Both the position numbers and the translations under genes were made by a program. Of a stretch of DNA of 64,000 bases, positions 10,930-22,046 are shown piece by piece; the stretch's first letter is position 1, and each line of letters opens with the position of its first letter. The DNA lies in assembly GCA_033964015.1 (NCBI GenBank), contig CM066920.1, positions 7,903,912 through 7,967,911 of the forward strand. The letters run 5' to 3'. Under the pieces are notes generated by a model, which worked only from the letters and a program-made list of their open reading frames with translations, was not told where the DNA came from and searched no databases. The DNA is from Scolanthus callimorphus (taxonomy: Eukaryota > Cnidaria > Anthozoa > Actiniaria > Edwardsiidae).

Positions 10930-11095
10930 TACCCCTGTGTAGAAGTTCCAGGCTCCTTCTCACAACCCCTGCGGAAATTTAACCTCTTAGGAAATTCCAA
11001 GCTTTCTTTTGACCCCTGTGGAAATTCCTATGTTGCAAATACAATCCTTGTGGAAATACTGGGGTAAAAAGTAAGGCCCTGTGGAAATTCCATTC
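10930..11095. repeat. Degenerate minisatellite, CCCTGTGGAAATTCC motif
   Basis: About six diverged copies of a CCCTGTGGAAATTCC-like unit at irregular spacing, ending 70 bp before the next synapsin exon. Confidence 0.55.
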
Positions 11096-11163
11096 AATGA
11101 ACTTATTATACATTATTATAATAGAATCAATCCAACGGTGAGGCCTTAACATTTCTTCGTCAG

Positions 11164-11306
11164 GTGTGCGTACATAACCATCGAAACTTCCAGGACATCG
11201 CCAGCATTGTCGCACTCTCGGACACGTACGCCACGACAGAACCATTTGTCGCCGGAAAATGCGACATCAGAATTCAGAAGATAGGAGATTTCGTGCGGGC
11301 ATTCAA
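11164..11306 (+). CDS. SYN: Synapsin exon b (C domain)
   Basis: An exon of 47 codons plus 2 nt between CAG and gtacgt. It starts with VCVHNHRNFQ, continues with DIASIVALSDTYATTEPF and ends near KCDIRIQKIGDFVRAF. The mammalian counterpart has DIASVVALTKTYATTEPF-like sequence and RVQKIG, so the identification is unambiguous. The last codon (AA) is completed by G from the next exon to give Lys. Confidence 0.95.
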
Positions 11307-11687
11307 GTACGTATCTACCAGAACAGCTCTGAATTGAATCTACTAGAACAGCTCTGAATGGAATCTAGCAGAACAGCTCTCAATTGTTTACAGCACCCAT
11401 CAAAAGTAAAAAAAACATCACAACAAGCCTGGAAACGAGCTATTTCTAATCCTAAAGTTATCCCGCAAAAAACTCAACGACAGCTCTTTCTTAATACGTA
11501 AGAAAATTGTTTATCCGAAAAAACTAATAAGGTATCATTATAAGCGCTGACAGGACTGACACGTTTTTGAGGAACACGTTTACTGACTGACCATGCATTT
11601 GGCGATCATGTGGAATATGTTCAACAAGAGCGCCATATGCAAATATTAGTGTTATAACAAGAGTCCGGTTAATTTTTTTTTTTGAAG
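11307..11687 (+). other. Synapsin intron with short tandem repeats
   Basis: A 381 bp intron. Directly after the donor, AGAACAGCTCTGAAT-like units are repeated three times (11319-11390). The acceptor follows a T-run; of two nearby AG choices, the first (ending 11687) is preferred because it restores the conserved Arg of RTSIS. Confidence 0.8.
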
Positions 11688-11762
11688 GAGAACGTCCATT
11701 TCCGATAACTGGAAGACGAATACAGGATCGGCAGTATTGGAAGAAATAGAAATTACAGATAG
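11688..11762 (+). CDS. SYN: Synapsin exon c (C domain)
   Basis: A 75 nt exon (1 + 24 codons + 2) with donor gtaagt. It encodes RTSISDNWKTNTGSAVLEE followed by IEITD. The mammalian match is RTSVSGNWKTNTGSAMLEQ followed by IAMSD. The NWKTNTG segment is invariant in the family and lies near the nucleotide site. The split Arg codon joins AG here with A of the next exon. Confidence 0.95.
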
Positions 11763-12488
11763 GTAAGTCTGCCGCTAAAGACGTAACGTAAGTTTTTCCG
11801 TCGTCCTCCTCCTCCTCACCATCTTCCAACTCCTCCTCATCATCATAATCACCATGACCATCATCCTATCTACACCTCACCATCCTACTCCATCTGCTCA
11901 CCCTCGTCCTCCTCCTGCTCCATCTTCTTCTTCCAACTCCTCATCATGTCACCATCTCTCCTCCTCATCATCATAACCGTTGTTCTTCATCATCATCATC
12001 TCTCCTTCTTCTCATCATCACCGTCCTCCACCTGCTATTCCTCACTATCCTGCTCCTCATCTTCTAACTCCTCTTCACCGTCCTCCTCATGACCTGCACC
12101 CTCCTCCTCTTCCAACTCCTCATCATCATCATCTCTCCTCCTCCTTATAATCATCATCATCATCATCGTCTTCCTCTTCCAACTCCTCGTCATCACCATC
12201 TATCATCATCATCATCTTGCTGTGAGGATGAAGGTGTGAAGGAGTATGCTTTCAAGGAACTGAAAGTATCAGATGTTCTACAACCATTCAGTTTGCTACT
12301 TTAACTCCGACAAACCATAGATCTTATCGTAAGGAAATGGATCAAGGGCAGTCAAGAAACGACCCTGAGGACCAGAGGCTGGAATTTTGTCCAGTTTCTT
12401 GTCTAGTGAAAATAGCCCTTCTGGCCAAGCTGCTTCTGTCTGATCTACAGGATAGCGAAAAACGTATTTTTTTGCTTTTTGCCTTCAG
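11763..12488 (+). other. Synapsin intron with a long CT-rich tract
   Basis: A 726 bp intron dominated by a pyrimidine-rich CCT/CAT tract (11801-12221) on the + strand. The acceptor TTTTTGCCTTCAG precedes the next exon. Reading straight through gives a longer ORF, which is intron read-through. Confidence 0.8.
11801..12221. repeat. Imperfect (TCC)n/(TCA)n polypyrimidine tract, about 420 bp
   Basis: Almost continuous TCC, TCA, CAT and CTC triplets with few purines other than A. It lies wholly inside one intron of synapsin. Tracts like this can form triplex or R-loop structures and vary in length between alleles. Confidence 0.85.
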
Positions 12489-12591
12489 ATACAAACTGTG
12501 GGTGGAGGAAAGCAGCAAGTTGTTCGGTGGTCTCGATATCATGTGCGTCGAAGCAATCCTCGGAAAAGATAAAAAGGAACACATCATAGAG
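12489..12591 (+). CDS. SYN: Synapsin exon d (C domain)
   Basis: A 103 nt exon (1 + 34 codons) between CAG and gtatgt, ending in phase 0. It encodes [18 protein letters not shown], then [16 protein letters not shown]. The mammalian counterparts are YKLWVDTCSEIFGGLDIC and AVEALHGKDGRDHIIE. The acidic residues of the VEA.xGKD block, which contribute to the metal and nucleotide site in ATP-grasp folds, are retained. Confidence 0.95.
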
Positions 12592-13268
12592 GTATGTAAT
12601 AGAACGACATAACACGCAAGGAGGGAATCGTTGTGTGCAGCAAAGTGTTCAATAAGATCAGGGAGCCTTTGTTCCCACCGTTAACTTATCTAACAACTCG
12701 CCAACAACTAACTAATAATGCCCTAACAACTCGGACACAAGTGCATGACCGTTTCTTGCGTTTTTCTTGCAGACCTTGGTCTATTAATTTGTTGAGTTAA
12801 CGAGTGAAATTTAATTGAACCGCATTTTCTATAGCCTCCCGCTCATTCTTTCTTTGTCGGTCCGTCAATCTCTGGCTACCACATCACATACACGGCTAGA
12901 TGGCTTCATGTCTTTAGTGTACGGTACACTTTACGTACAGTCGGATCCCCGATCGACCAACCGTATTTGATTTTTTTGTGTTCCGAGTAGCTTCCTTAGA
13001 GCTTTGAATTCCTTTCAAATAGAGGTCTGATACGGCACGGGGGTAACGCTGTGAACCGTTGACCTCAGGATATGAGTTATCGACGTTAAATACGGAGCTT
13101 TTATTTTCTATATTTCACTTTACTTAATTACTTATTTACTTTACATCAATTCACTTTACTTTACTTTACTTTACTTTACATTTACTTCACGAAATGATGA
13201 TACACGTCCACATTGTCCGAGAAGCCCATTGCGAGAGTTGTTACCGATAAGAACATTACTCTTGTTAG
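12592..13268 (+). other. Synapsin intron with (ACTTT)n microsatellite
   Basis: A 677 bp intron. An ACTTT-type microsatellite is at about 13136-13188. Nothing else is recognised. Confidence 0.8.
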
Positions 13269-13410
13269 GTAAACGACACGGCGATGCGCCTGTTCAGCGA
13301 CACCCAGGATGCGGACCAACAGAGGATCGCTGACCTGGTTCTCATGAGGATGGAGGCTTACTACCCGCCAACTATCCAAGCGACCACACCTACTGGCGCC
13401 GCACTTTCGG
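13269..13410 (+). CDS. SYN: Synapsin exon e (end of C domain)
   Basis: An exon of 47 codons plus 1 nt, donor gtgaga. It begins VNDTAMRLFSDTQDADQQRI and continues to ADLVLMRMEAYYPP, matching the closing helix of the C domain (GDHQDEDKQLIVELVVNKM in mammals). A linker rich in Thr, Pro and Ala follows. If this intron were retained, the frame would run to a TGA at 13521-13523 and give an alternative tail. Confidence 0.9.
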
Positions 13411-13895
13411 GTGAGACTTACAACTCTCTTAATAACCGCTTTATTTGTGTCCTTGATTCTTGCGCAGGAAACATTTGGCGCAGCTCGTGCGAGTTTGAAA
13501 GAACATTTAGCGCGCTCTGCTGACGTGTTGACGAATGTTGAGTCTTGCCTCACATCCTAATAAGAATTTGCCCGAAAAGTTATCAAGGGCAATGTTACAC
13601 GAGACATCGTGGGCGTTACAGCAAAGGATCAGCTTTCAGTTTTACCCTTTTCTATCTCCGGCTAAGCAACTTTGATCTAAGAATTGTGATAAGAGGGAGG
13701 ATAACGATTTTAGTCACAAAAAGCTACTAATCTGAGGCTATCTACATGGCCAACAATTTTTATTATTATCCTTTCTACATTGATTGAGGAGACAACTGGT
13801 CTTATTTTATTTCGTTACACCACTGTAAACGGCATGGCCATGGCTTAAAAATCAGTTGTTCAAGTTTTTTTGTGTTTGTTTCTCGACTTGTTCAG

Positions 13896-14011
13896 GTGCT
13901 TTTAATATCATCGGCGGTTCTGGAGCTCCGACAGCCTCTGCGGCAACCAAAGAGAAAAATACAGTCGAAGAAAAAACAAGAAATGGAGCATTTAGTGGCA
14001 TACTGGACTGA
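13896..14011 (+). CDS. SYN: Synapsin last exon (short tail and stop)
   Basis: The phase-1 donor before it fixes the frame: the exon starts after TTCAG, completes a Gly codon and runs 37 codons to TGA at 14009-14011. The tail is rich in Ala, Thr, Lys and Glu and ends KTRNGAFSGILD. This loosely resembles the conserved end of synapsin domain E (KTFAGIFGD-like). No proline-rich domain D is present. The exon is less certain than the others because the tail is poorly conserved. Confidence 0.7.
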
Positions 14012-14042
14012 AGCTAGGAGGGCAAAGACCAAACAGAAGAGA

Positions 14043-14176
14043 AATAAAATGGAAGCAAGACAGGCAAGCAAGTATTCATTCATTAGATGGTGATGGTTAC
14101 AATATAACCCGAGTACAGTACTTCGCTATTCATGAAGCTCCTAAAAGCAGAGCTGTGTTCTAGCCTGCGTAATAAA
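14043..14176 (+). terminator. Polyadenylation signals after synapsin
   Basis: AATAAA occurs at 14043-14048, 32 nt after the stop codon, and again at 14171-14176. Either would end the transcript soon after the last exon. Cleavage sites are not determined. Confidence 0.45.
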
Positions 14177-14332
14177 AAGTAAACTACGGCGTCCCCCTCA
14201 CACGATCGACCTATCACTAGAGTACTAGTCCTAAGAGGCATCCCTAGCTCTTCAATTTACATAGGTCCTGCAAGGAAGAGCAGTGTTCTAAGCTGCATAA
14301 TAAATGCAAAGTGCGAGTTTCGTCATACACTA

Positions 14333-14507
14333 GAGCAGATTTCGTATGACTGTGAAAAGTACCGTGATACGGCGCGGTACTGTCGCGGTGGCAGTACGGA
14401 ACCTGGCCCGATGTAGATGATACGGATTGAAATCGCGTAGTCGCGGTACGGTCGCGGCGCGGCACAACTCTTTCGCAGCACTTTTCACAGTCATACGAAA
14501 TCTGCTC
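14333..14507. mobile_element. TA-flanked MITE family GAGCAG, copy 1 (175 bp)
   Basis: Terminal inverted repeats open GAGCAGATTTCGTATGACTG, are about 27 bp long and are flanked by TA. The core is unusually GC-rich and repeats GCGGTAC and GTCGCGG motifs. Other copies are at 35957-36134 and 47653-47831. All sit between TA dinucleotides, pointing to a Tc1/mariner-type origin. Confidence 0.85.
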
Positions 14508-14509
14508 TA

Positions 14510-16285
14510 TCGCATTAGTTCATCCCAAACGTTCTATCGTTAGAGTACTGAGGTCTTTGACACATCACTGCGAAGATTGGTGTTTGAATTTATACTTATC
14601 ATGTATCGACGTCATCACTTGCCTAATTAGCATAAAACTTTGTAATCAAATAACTCCGCTTTGAAAAAAGATAGACTCACAGAACTAACGCCATGTGCAA
14701 GTGCGCTCGGGTAGCTACAAAATCCAAGAGGTTTCATTCTAAGGGTGATATGCGTCGAGATTCGACAGCTAGTTTAAAAAACACCTCCTCCCCGACCCTC
14801 CCCCCCAAAAAAATAGGTTTTTTTTGCAACCAATCAGCGCCCCAAAAACCTGTGGCCCGAGAAAGAACGAATATATTCCATTTAAAACAATTTCAAGGAC
14901 GATATTCAGTAGCTCATTACCTTGGAGCATCCCTCTAGGCAGGTCAAAGTCATTGAACGCCTTTGTTTCGTGGTCACGCGCTATAATTAAAAGACCAAAC
15001 ACCAAAGCAACCTTTTTTACTTGTAATGAAATTATTGTTTTCGGATGGACACTCCAAAGTATCTGAAGGAGAACTCGAGTTATTTGCTCGTCTTAAGTGG
15101 CCAAAGCTAAGCATAAGTGTATTCTGATTAATTACGTGATTGTAGATATCACGTTTGCCTGAAACAATGATAACAGCTTAAAACATTTTCATTTTCCAAA
15201 ACTCCGTTCACATAGCAATTATGGCATTATGGGATAAGATCACATCTAGGTGGGAGCTCCCTTGGTTTAGGAGGCAGCGTTATGAAGTAATCAAAAGATG
15301 ATCGTCTACGATTGTTTGATAAGCTTTCAACTGCCAAATAGATACACATTTGGGGCTTGTTCGTTTGTGATCATGACAAGCGGAATTGCGAATTGGACGT
15401 TTTGATTTCTTACCAGGCTGAATACTTTTCAAACTTGGAAATTTGGACAAGGGAAAGCTATGAAATCTTATATAAGAATGCCTATATAATGCAAATTGCA
15501 GTTCCCTTTTTAATCTTAGACTACGATGAAGTACAATAAAGCAGCTTTCTAGGATGTTTATGCAGAACACATGTCACATTTTGGTAAAGGCAACCGTGAA
15601 ACAGCCGGCTCAAACAACGGCTTTTCGGAAAGTCCTCTCCCTATTAAACAAACATCCTGCACGTCATTCAACTTTGACAGTCTGCTTGTATGTTTCCTCC
15701 TGTAAATTTTGTCCAAGTGTAGTTCTGTCAAAAAGTGGGAGTTGGAGGGGATTTAGGCCTATGGCAAACGTCAAGCCAGAGTCGCGCCGTTCCAAACCGA
15801 AGCAATAGAAAGTTATTGATTATGAAGTATAATGAAGCGGCATCCTTTGAAAAGGGAAGGGTTCGACAGAAGAAGAGCGACTGAAGTTCGACGTTTGCCG
15901 TAGGCCTTAGTCTCCAAGCAAAAGAAGAACCGTTTGTATTGTCGAAAAAAATATATCTGCATTATATATATAAAAAACATAAAATAGATTAATTTATGCC
16001 ATCCTTTAATTTTATAATTAAATTATATTAGGAATAATGTCTCAATGTACAGAAGAAAGGAAGACGAATAAAGAATAAAAGCTAACTACAACAACGAAGT
16101 CAAGGGGCATATGAAATCAGTTGTACATACTTACATATACATACACACTTTATTTAAACACGGTTTAAATTTTTGTCGCCAGTGTGAGGAGGGAAGCGTT
16201 GCGTGACAGACACAAAGGACGGAATGCGCAGGAGACTGTATCCACTGGACGATTCCCTTATAATAATGCATGCGAATTTTAAAAT
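14510..16285. other. Non-coding stretch, little recognised
   Basis: Only short ORFs without recognisable domains. It contains a diverged fragment of the 5637-6008 repeat at 14960-15020. A short inverted pair (GGCCTATGGCAAACGTC near 15754 and GACGTTTGCCGTAGGCC near 15890) brackets about 120 bp. Confidence 0.6.
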
Positions 16286-16289
16286 ACGT

Positions 16290-17425
16290 TTAAATGGTAT
16301 TCTCCTCATATCGTGAGGGATTTCAAAGCGGTCGACATACGCGACCGCTAGACAAGTAGACAAGGAGAGGTTGGCTGCATTAGATAACGCAAATTGCTGC
16401 CGCGCAGCTTACAATCATGAGGGTTATTTTGTTATGATCTTTTTTGTGTCCTCTTGGGGAAAGAGGAAAAAAGCTCACAAACCTTCGTCCTAGACTAAGG
16501 GACGGAATAGGAATATGCTCTTATGGATTTTACTTTAATTGAGCAAGGAAAGTAAGAAAGACGCACAGATTGGTACTGCACAACTTTACTGATTATTACT
16601 GGCTGACTACAAGTCAGACTGACCTAAAGATTACAAGTTCAGGGTCTCTATTTATACCCTTTTTCAATCAGCTGTATTTACACAGATATTTAGATTACGT
16701 CTCTTACAATTTTAAATTAAAGGTCTGTGAAACAACGTATTTAAGAAATTCTATTTAACTCTGAAATGATTCATTAGATAACAGAGAACAGAATATAAAG
16801 TTTGGCTAGGAAATTTAGTATAGTTCTTTAGAGAATTTCAGAGATGTTTTAGAATGAGGTTTTCTGTAATTACTCCAATTAAAATTGAAAGATATTTACT
16901 TTTACCTTGCGCCTTAAGTCCGGGACGCAACTGAATCTACACATTCTAAATTGCCAGGAAACTCAGGTGTTGAGTGAAACTGGAAAATAGGAAATTGCTT
17001 GAAAGTAAAACTCAATATTGAAATCTCTGTTATTGAACAAAAGCCAATATGTCAAAACTAAGAAAGAGTATTTGTTTTGGTATAGGCTAAATTGTACAGT
17101 ATTTTGTTATTTTTATATTTGATTCAAGGATTCCCAATTCAATCAAAATTACCCGAAAAACGTATCATATCAATTTTACAGTATATGCAGTGCCTCCGAG
17201 AGCCAGGCCATTGCATCAACCCCCTACTCTTACGAAGAGTGCAATGAATTCTTTAGCGTCTACCTTGAACAGGGGTAGAAGGGAAGGCAGACCGGACCTC
17301 GGTTTATTGTCTCATCCGACTAAGGAATTACAGTAGGACTAAGTTCAACCCACAATATGAACCGGCTCGATGACGACTCGAACAGAAATATAATTTCCTC
17401 TGTCCCAGCCGGCACCTTAAGCGTC
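16290..17425 (-). repeat. Dispersed repeat, - copy, split by about 0.8 kb
   Basis: The block 17181-17420 is the reverse complement of 33775-33975 (shared TGCCTCCGAGAGCCAG and GTTCAACCCACAA). The block 16290-16365 is the reverse complement of about 33985-34060 (shared CGACCGCTAGACAAG or its variant). The order is preserved, so this is one copy interrupted by roughly 815 bp that is absent from the + copy. Confidence 0.65.
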
Positions 17426-17429
17426 TTAA

Positions 17430-18290
17430 CACTGAGCTAACCATGCTTCCCTCAGCATAAACGCGTGGAGTTTTAAGGTGTGTTAGAGAAGGTTATAAAG
17501 GGTATTTTTCATAGCCCTCCAGAAAACTCACGCGCATACGCTGTTAATTAATTCAGTTTTGAAAGCAGAGCTCTTACGTCATCGGAATGGATTGTTTCAG
17601 CTCGTTGCTCAGACATCTTTTCTCGCATCTTTTCTCGCACCCAGGGACCGACGCGATAAAAGGACGGGTGTTTACTCTGGCTAAAGTGGACTCAATTCTG
17701 AAACAAAATTATACAATAAGCTTTGAATGGCTGTTGCTACGTTGGAAGATGATAAACTACATTATATTGATCTTTTAGAGAAAATCTAGATCTAAATCGA
17801 TAAACAACAAGGCGGTGGCCAAAAGCCAATTCACGCCGACGCTTAGACTAGTTTAAAGGTCTAAATCCTTATCTCCCAAGAGGAGACTGTTCAAGGACAA
17901 AACTGAAGCAACGGTACACAACTAAGTGATCAATTAGTAAGAGGTTTATCGCGCTAAGAAGCTTCACATTCTGTGGGGCGATAAAAAACCTTCTTTGATT
18001 AAACATGGTTCTTGTGTGAATGGGGTACTGCTACTACCACAGCGTTTTTATTTTATTCGCACTGTAGAGAAGTCCCTGTTTCTTTCAAATCATGTCCCGA
18101 AAAACGGACAATGAATTTCCAATTTTTGACAGAACCCCATCAGTACGAGCGTCCTCCACGTCAGTTATACGCTTGAGCAGTATTTTTACACCGACATAGT
18201 TTTTATTTTTAGAAACAAGAAGTTTTTCTTCTTAAATAACCCACTCGAAACATTTCTGCATTTCTGCGGAACCTCACTTCGAGCCTCAAC
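17430..18290. other. Non-coding stretch
   Basis: AT-rich sequence with short ORFs only. CATCTTTTCTCG is repeated in tandem near 17610-17640. No gene or mobile element was recognised. Confidence 0.55.
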
Positions 18291-18291
18291 C

Positions 18292-18455
18292 CACAGGGAA
18301 TTTCTGCAGAAACCCATCCATGGGAAAAGCTGAATTTTTATGGGAAGTGTTCGGATTTCCCATGGCTATCCATATGAATTCCGAACACTTCCCATGCGTG
18401 TGCCTTGGGGAATTCAACTTTTCCCATAGATGGGTTTCTGCAGAAATTTCCTGTG
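18292..18455. repeat. Foldback hairpin, 164 bp
   Basis: CACAGGGAATTTCTGCAGAA and its inverted partner bracket a nested stem (GGGAAGTGTTCGGA with TCCGAACACTTCCC). Nearly the whole element pairs with itself, so the ORF across it has no independent support. Confidence 0.8.
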
Positions 18456-18584
18456 ACCGTCAAATGCCCCCCATTAGTCAAAAGGAAACGTCACAGAAAA
18501 GGCTAGGTTCACATAGACGTAAATAATTTTAGACGCCATAACTCCATGAACAATCAACCATGCTTGGAAACTCATCGTAGTGAT

Positions 18585-18740
18585 TTCGGAAGTTTCATTG
18601 ACGGAAGCTAAGCGAAAACGCGGTTCGGTGCGCGCTTGAGATTCCATAGTATTATGAAATTTCGCAGAACTATGAAATTTCGCAGAATTATGAAATTTCG
18701 CAGAATTATGGAATTCCGTAGAATTCTGAAAATCGCAGTG
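18585..18740. repeat. Fragment of the 2.4 kb-region repeat with 19-20 bp tandem units
   Basis: CATTGACGGAAGCTAAGCG links this to the repeat at 2410-2960. It is followed by four tandem ATGAAATTTCGCAGAATT-type units (about 18655-18720). Confidence 0.65.
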
Positions 18741-18801
18741 AAAGAGTTATAATATACCGTATTTTTAACATCATATCACAAGAACTGCACAAAATATTAA
18801 T

Positions 18802-19282
18802 AGCGTTTTCACACTAGAAGATGAATAAATCGTCCGGATAGACAGATCATCTAATGACTTGTTCGTCTAGTGCGAATTCGAGACCGCCAGATATCACAAA
18901 AAATGTCCTTGAAATTTTCCATAAGCCAACGCTTATATTGCTACTTCCATATTCCCGCGCGGCATGAAAATAGCCTGATTTGAATTTAGGTCGGACTTCG
19001 TAAAATCGTCACATGTTTTGTGTACGGTATGTAAACAAAGCCTGTCAGGAGCCAAGGAAGTACGCTACCTCTACTATATAGGTTAGATGAAATCTTCTAT
19101 TGATGGGCCCCTGAGCCAGTTTCGTAAAATCGTCTTCATAGACGGACAAACAGACGGAAAAATTTAGACGATTTCTTCGTCTGAAAATTTGTTCGCCCCG
19201 TTTTCACATTAGACGTGAATTGTTCGTCTTGAGACGATTGTCCGTCCAGACGATTTGTTCCTCTCTAGACTGTGAAAACGGC
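18802..19282. mobile_element. MITE-like element, GCGTTTTCACA ends
   Basis: The left end GCGTTTTCACACTAGA and right end TCTAGACTGTGAAAACGGC are inverted. The interior repeats GACGA, TCGTCT and GTCCG motifs on both strands. There is no clear target duplication and no coding capacity. Confidence 0.5.
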
Positions 19283-19284
19283 AA

Positions 19285-21285
19285 ATTCATATAAAGAAAA
19301 CTGCCACTTACGTGGCGAGGATGTAATGTTATTGACCGCAGTGACGTGAGGATATATGCAAAATGGCCGAGCTTCGATCGAGCTCAATACGAGTAACCTT
19401 TCGCTTTCTTGTTCTTCATTAGCTACATGGAAATGCAATCCAAAAAGGTAGCAACGCATATATACGCAGAAAAAATTAAAACGTAATTAATTGCGATGAC
19501 ATATTTGCAAGACAATGACAATTATTAAAGAGTGGCCAAAACAATACCTGTTTGGACAAGTAATTAGCGTTAGTACACATATGCAGACACAAATTCGCAC
19601 ATTTAGGTTATTTCTATTATATGATGAGAAACTTCCTTTAAAAAGATTAATAAAGGGCTTCTTGCTGACACCTATGCGAAGTCAGTTAATTCATCTTAAC
19701 TTACGTTTCATTTATGGCAATTTGATGGACACTCAGTCCTCCTAACAAGATTATATTATCCAATATCTCAAGATCGCTGTGGGTAAATTGCATTGAACAA
19801 GGGCTAACTTGTTATGCCCCTTTATAGAACAACGCTCTCAGTTAAATCACGTGATTTGGTGCTAGCCAATCAGGATAAGTGGCTGCACTTCAAGTTGGTC
19901 AATATTTGCTTGGGCAATTTTCCGGCAGAAATAACGAAGAAACGGATGCGCTTAATTTAATTTGGAACACCTATAACATTGTGGACCACGGGTGTTGGGA
20001 AGTCAGTGTGCGCCTTGCATGTAGACGGAAAATTTAGCGCTCTGGGAAATGTGGACTGGATTGGAAAATAGCGTACAGGTACCGCGGCGCCATAAAGGTA
20101 ATGTTGAGATAGTTGTTAAAATACATATTATGAATATTTCAAAATCACTTATCCATTTTTAAAGGTTTCAAAGCTAAATTTTCAGCTACAAAGTAGTCAC
20201 AATTAAAAAGTAGAGTAAAACCAATATTTCAATGCACAAATTGAATAGACGCTACATTAACATTTAAAGGCCGTGAGAAACATGAGCACAAACAGTAAGA
20301 AAACACAGCGACGTCAGCAAATGCTTAAAACTCTTATCTAATTCGATAAAAAAATGTTTTGGGGTGTTTGTCTACCTGCAGCTTAAAGAAACAACAGCGA
20401 AAATACTCCGAACCTTTTAAACTATAAGATTTTAATTAATAGAATAAAGGCGAACAACTGAACTGAATGAGCACGAAGAGGCACTTAATTCATTAAACCC
20501 AATCAGACAGAGATATCAGTAAATTGTTCACAAATATGTAGAGAGGGAAATATCCAACCGAGGCGGGCTTAGTAAGTATTTGAAACCTTTTGTGGTTTGA
20601 CGATTCATATTCGCAAGTTTTGAAGAGGATCAGCGTTTCTTCGATTTGGGCGGCGAGCCACTGATAATGCATCCTAAAATACTTGGAAATCCTTATAAGA
20701 TGTTTTACTGGATCATGCTCTAAGGCGGTCTAGTAGTAATCAAAGGTATTGTAACCAAGTCCTAAACCATGAAGTGAAGTAAATGTCCTATAAATCAAGC
20801 GTTGGCGAGCTTGCGAAATTATTGTTTAAAATATTACTCTATGCCAAGCGTTCACTGCAACTAAAGGCTTTTCATTTTGTTCACACGAAAATTAAATTTA
20901 AGGATATTCATCCTGAATTTCGAGGAATATAGCGATGATCTCTTGTGCGGATAATCGCCGGTACAGAGCTTGCTAGACCAGACTAAATAAATAAACACAT
21001 GGAGTTTTACTCAAGACGCCCTTTCTACAAGTCTCTTGACAGCAAGTAGTTGACTGTCGTGACAGAAAGCTGATAACTTTGAAGGGGTATACACCACTAT
21101 CGGATATGAGCTCTTTTGCAAATTGAAGCCGCTTTTGCGGCCCTCTTTTCATTACACCTAGCCACATTTATCTCGACGGAACGTGCTCAGAATTAAAATG
21201 AATATTAAAACACTTTGAGTATAAATACTCCTCAAACATGGCCGAAGCTATTTTACGGAGTATTACTGCCATGTTCATTATTTTG
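19285..21285. other. Non-coding stretch
   Basis: AT-rich with short ORFs only; no domain, repeat family or hairpin was recognised in these 2 kb. Confidence 0.55.
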
Positions 21286-21289
21286 CGAA

Positions 21290-21480
21290 CTCTATACGCC
21301 AACAACAAACCGCGGTTTGGCCTTCTTCATTCAAACGAGTGAACAGCTCTGGGTGATTTCACGTAGGCTTTGAGAGCCAACGAGCCAAAAAAAGCCATGC
21401 GCTTGTCTTTAAAAAGTTTGATGGACGGAAGCCAAACTGCAGTCGAGCTCTCAGAATAATGACAATGGCAGTAAATTCAA
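21290..21480. repeat. Diverged copy of the 107 bp-unit repeat
   Basis: Contains GCCAACAACAAACCGCGGTT and AACAGCTCTGGGTGATTTCA, matching the unit at 2493-2599, and an inverted GATGGACGGAAGCCAAA at about 21420-21436. It has a single unit, so the triplication at 2493 is local to that copy. Confidence 0.65.
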
Positions 21481-22046
21481 TATACTTTTCATTCACTGCC
21501 TTTCAAAACAGTGCCAAATAACAAAAGACTGATTAAAATCAATATGGCGCATTTTTTAAAAAAGGCACAAAGGTAGAGCTTGAGGTATCCCACAAAAGGA
21601 TTAGAAAAGTAAGAATTTCATAATCAGTAAATCAGATTTCCCTTGAAGGTAAGTAAACGCGACTACTCAGTTCTTGAAGCTTGATTAGCACTTAACCAAT
21701 ATAGGGCAATTAAAGGGAGTATGTTTTCGCTAATCAGGACGAGTGACGTATGAAATATCGTTGCTACTATGAAGTTCGATAACTGGAGAGCTAACCATCC
21801 AATAGGCGATATATACAAGTAAAGTATTTTTTTTCTCTAGCACACGCTCACACACTCTACGAGTGTTTGTTTAGAATCATGAAGTCTCCAATACTGATAC
21901 ACAAAATCGGCTAACGGTGTTAACATCTCGTTGCCATCAAATTCAGATCAGGTGATGATTGATTCCTTTGGGTGGATACTTTTGTTAGTTCTCGGTTGAG
22001 TGAGAAAAATCTGACAATTGTAACGACGAAACGCAAATCGTAATTA

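Larger units (their letters stand above)
8431..11163 (+). other. Synapsin intron with three inverted-repeat elements
   Basis: A 2.7 kb intron. It contains three separate inverted-repeat elements (8636-8839, 8922-9438 and 9835-10760), small tandem repeats at 9640-9680 and a degenerate repeat at 10930-11095. Short ORFs inside belong to these elements. Confidence 0.85.
8368..14011 (+). other. SYN: Synapsin gene, 3' part (gene span)
   Basis: Six exons on the + strand join in consistent phase (63, 143, 75, 103, 142 and 116 nt; 642 in total) to encode 213 residues and a stop. The product is the second half of the synapsin C domain, an ATP-grasp-like fold, plus a short tail. Synapsins coat synaptic vesicles and tether the reserve pool to actin, binding ATP through the C domain. 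Hallmarks in order are [70 protein letters not shown] and [14 protein letters not shown]. All match synapsin C-domain blocks. Upstream exons encoding domain A and the first half of C must lie before 8368, and I did not find them in the window. Confidence 0.93.

Noticed and set aside
12337..12612. 91-codon ORF containing a synapsin segment
   Set aside because: It is intron read-through; the splice acceptor at 12488 and the phase match with the previous exon define the real exon.
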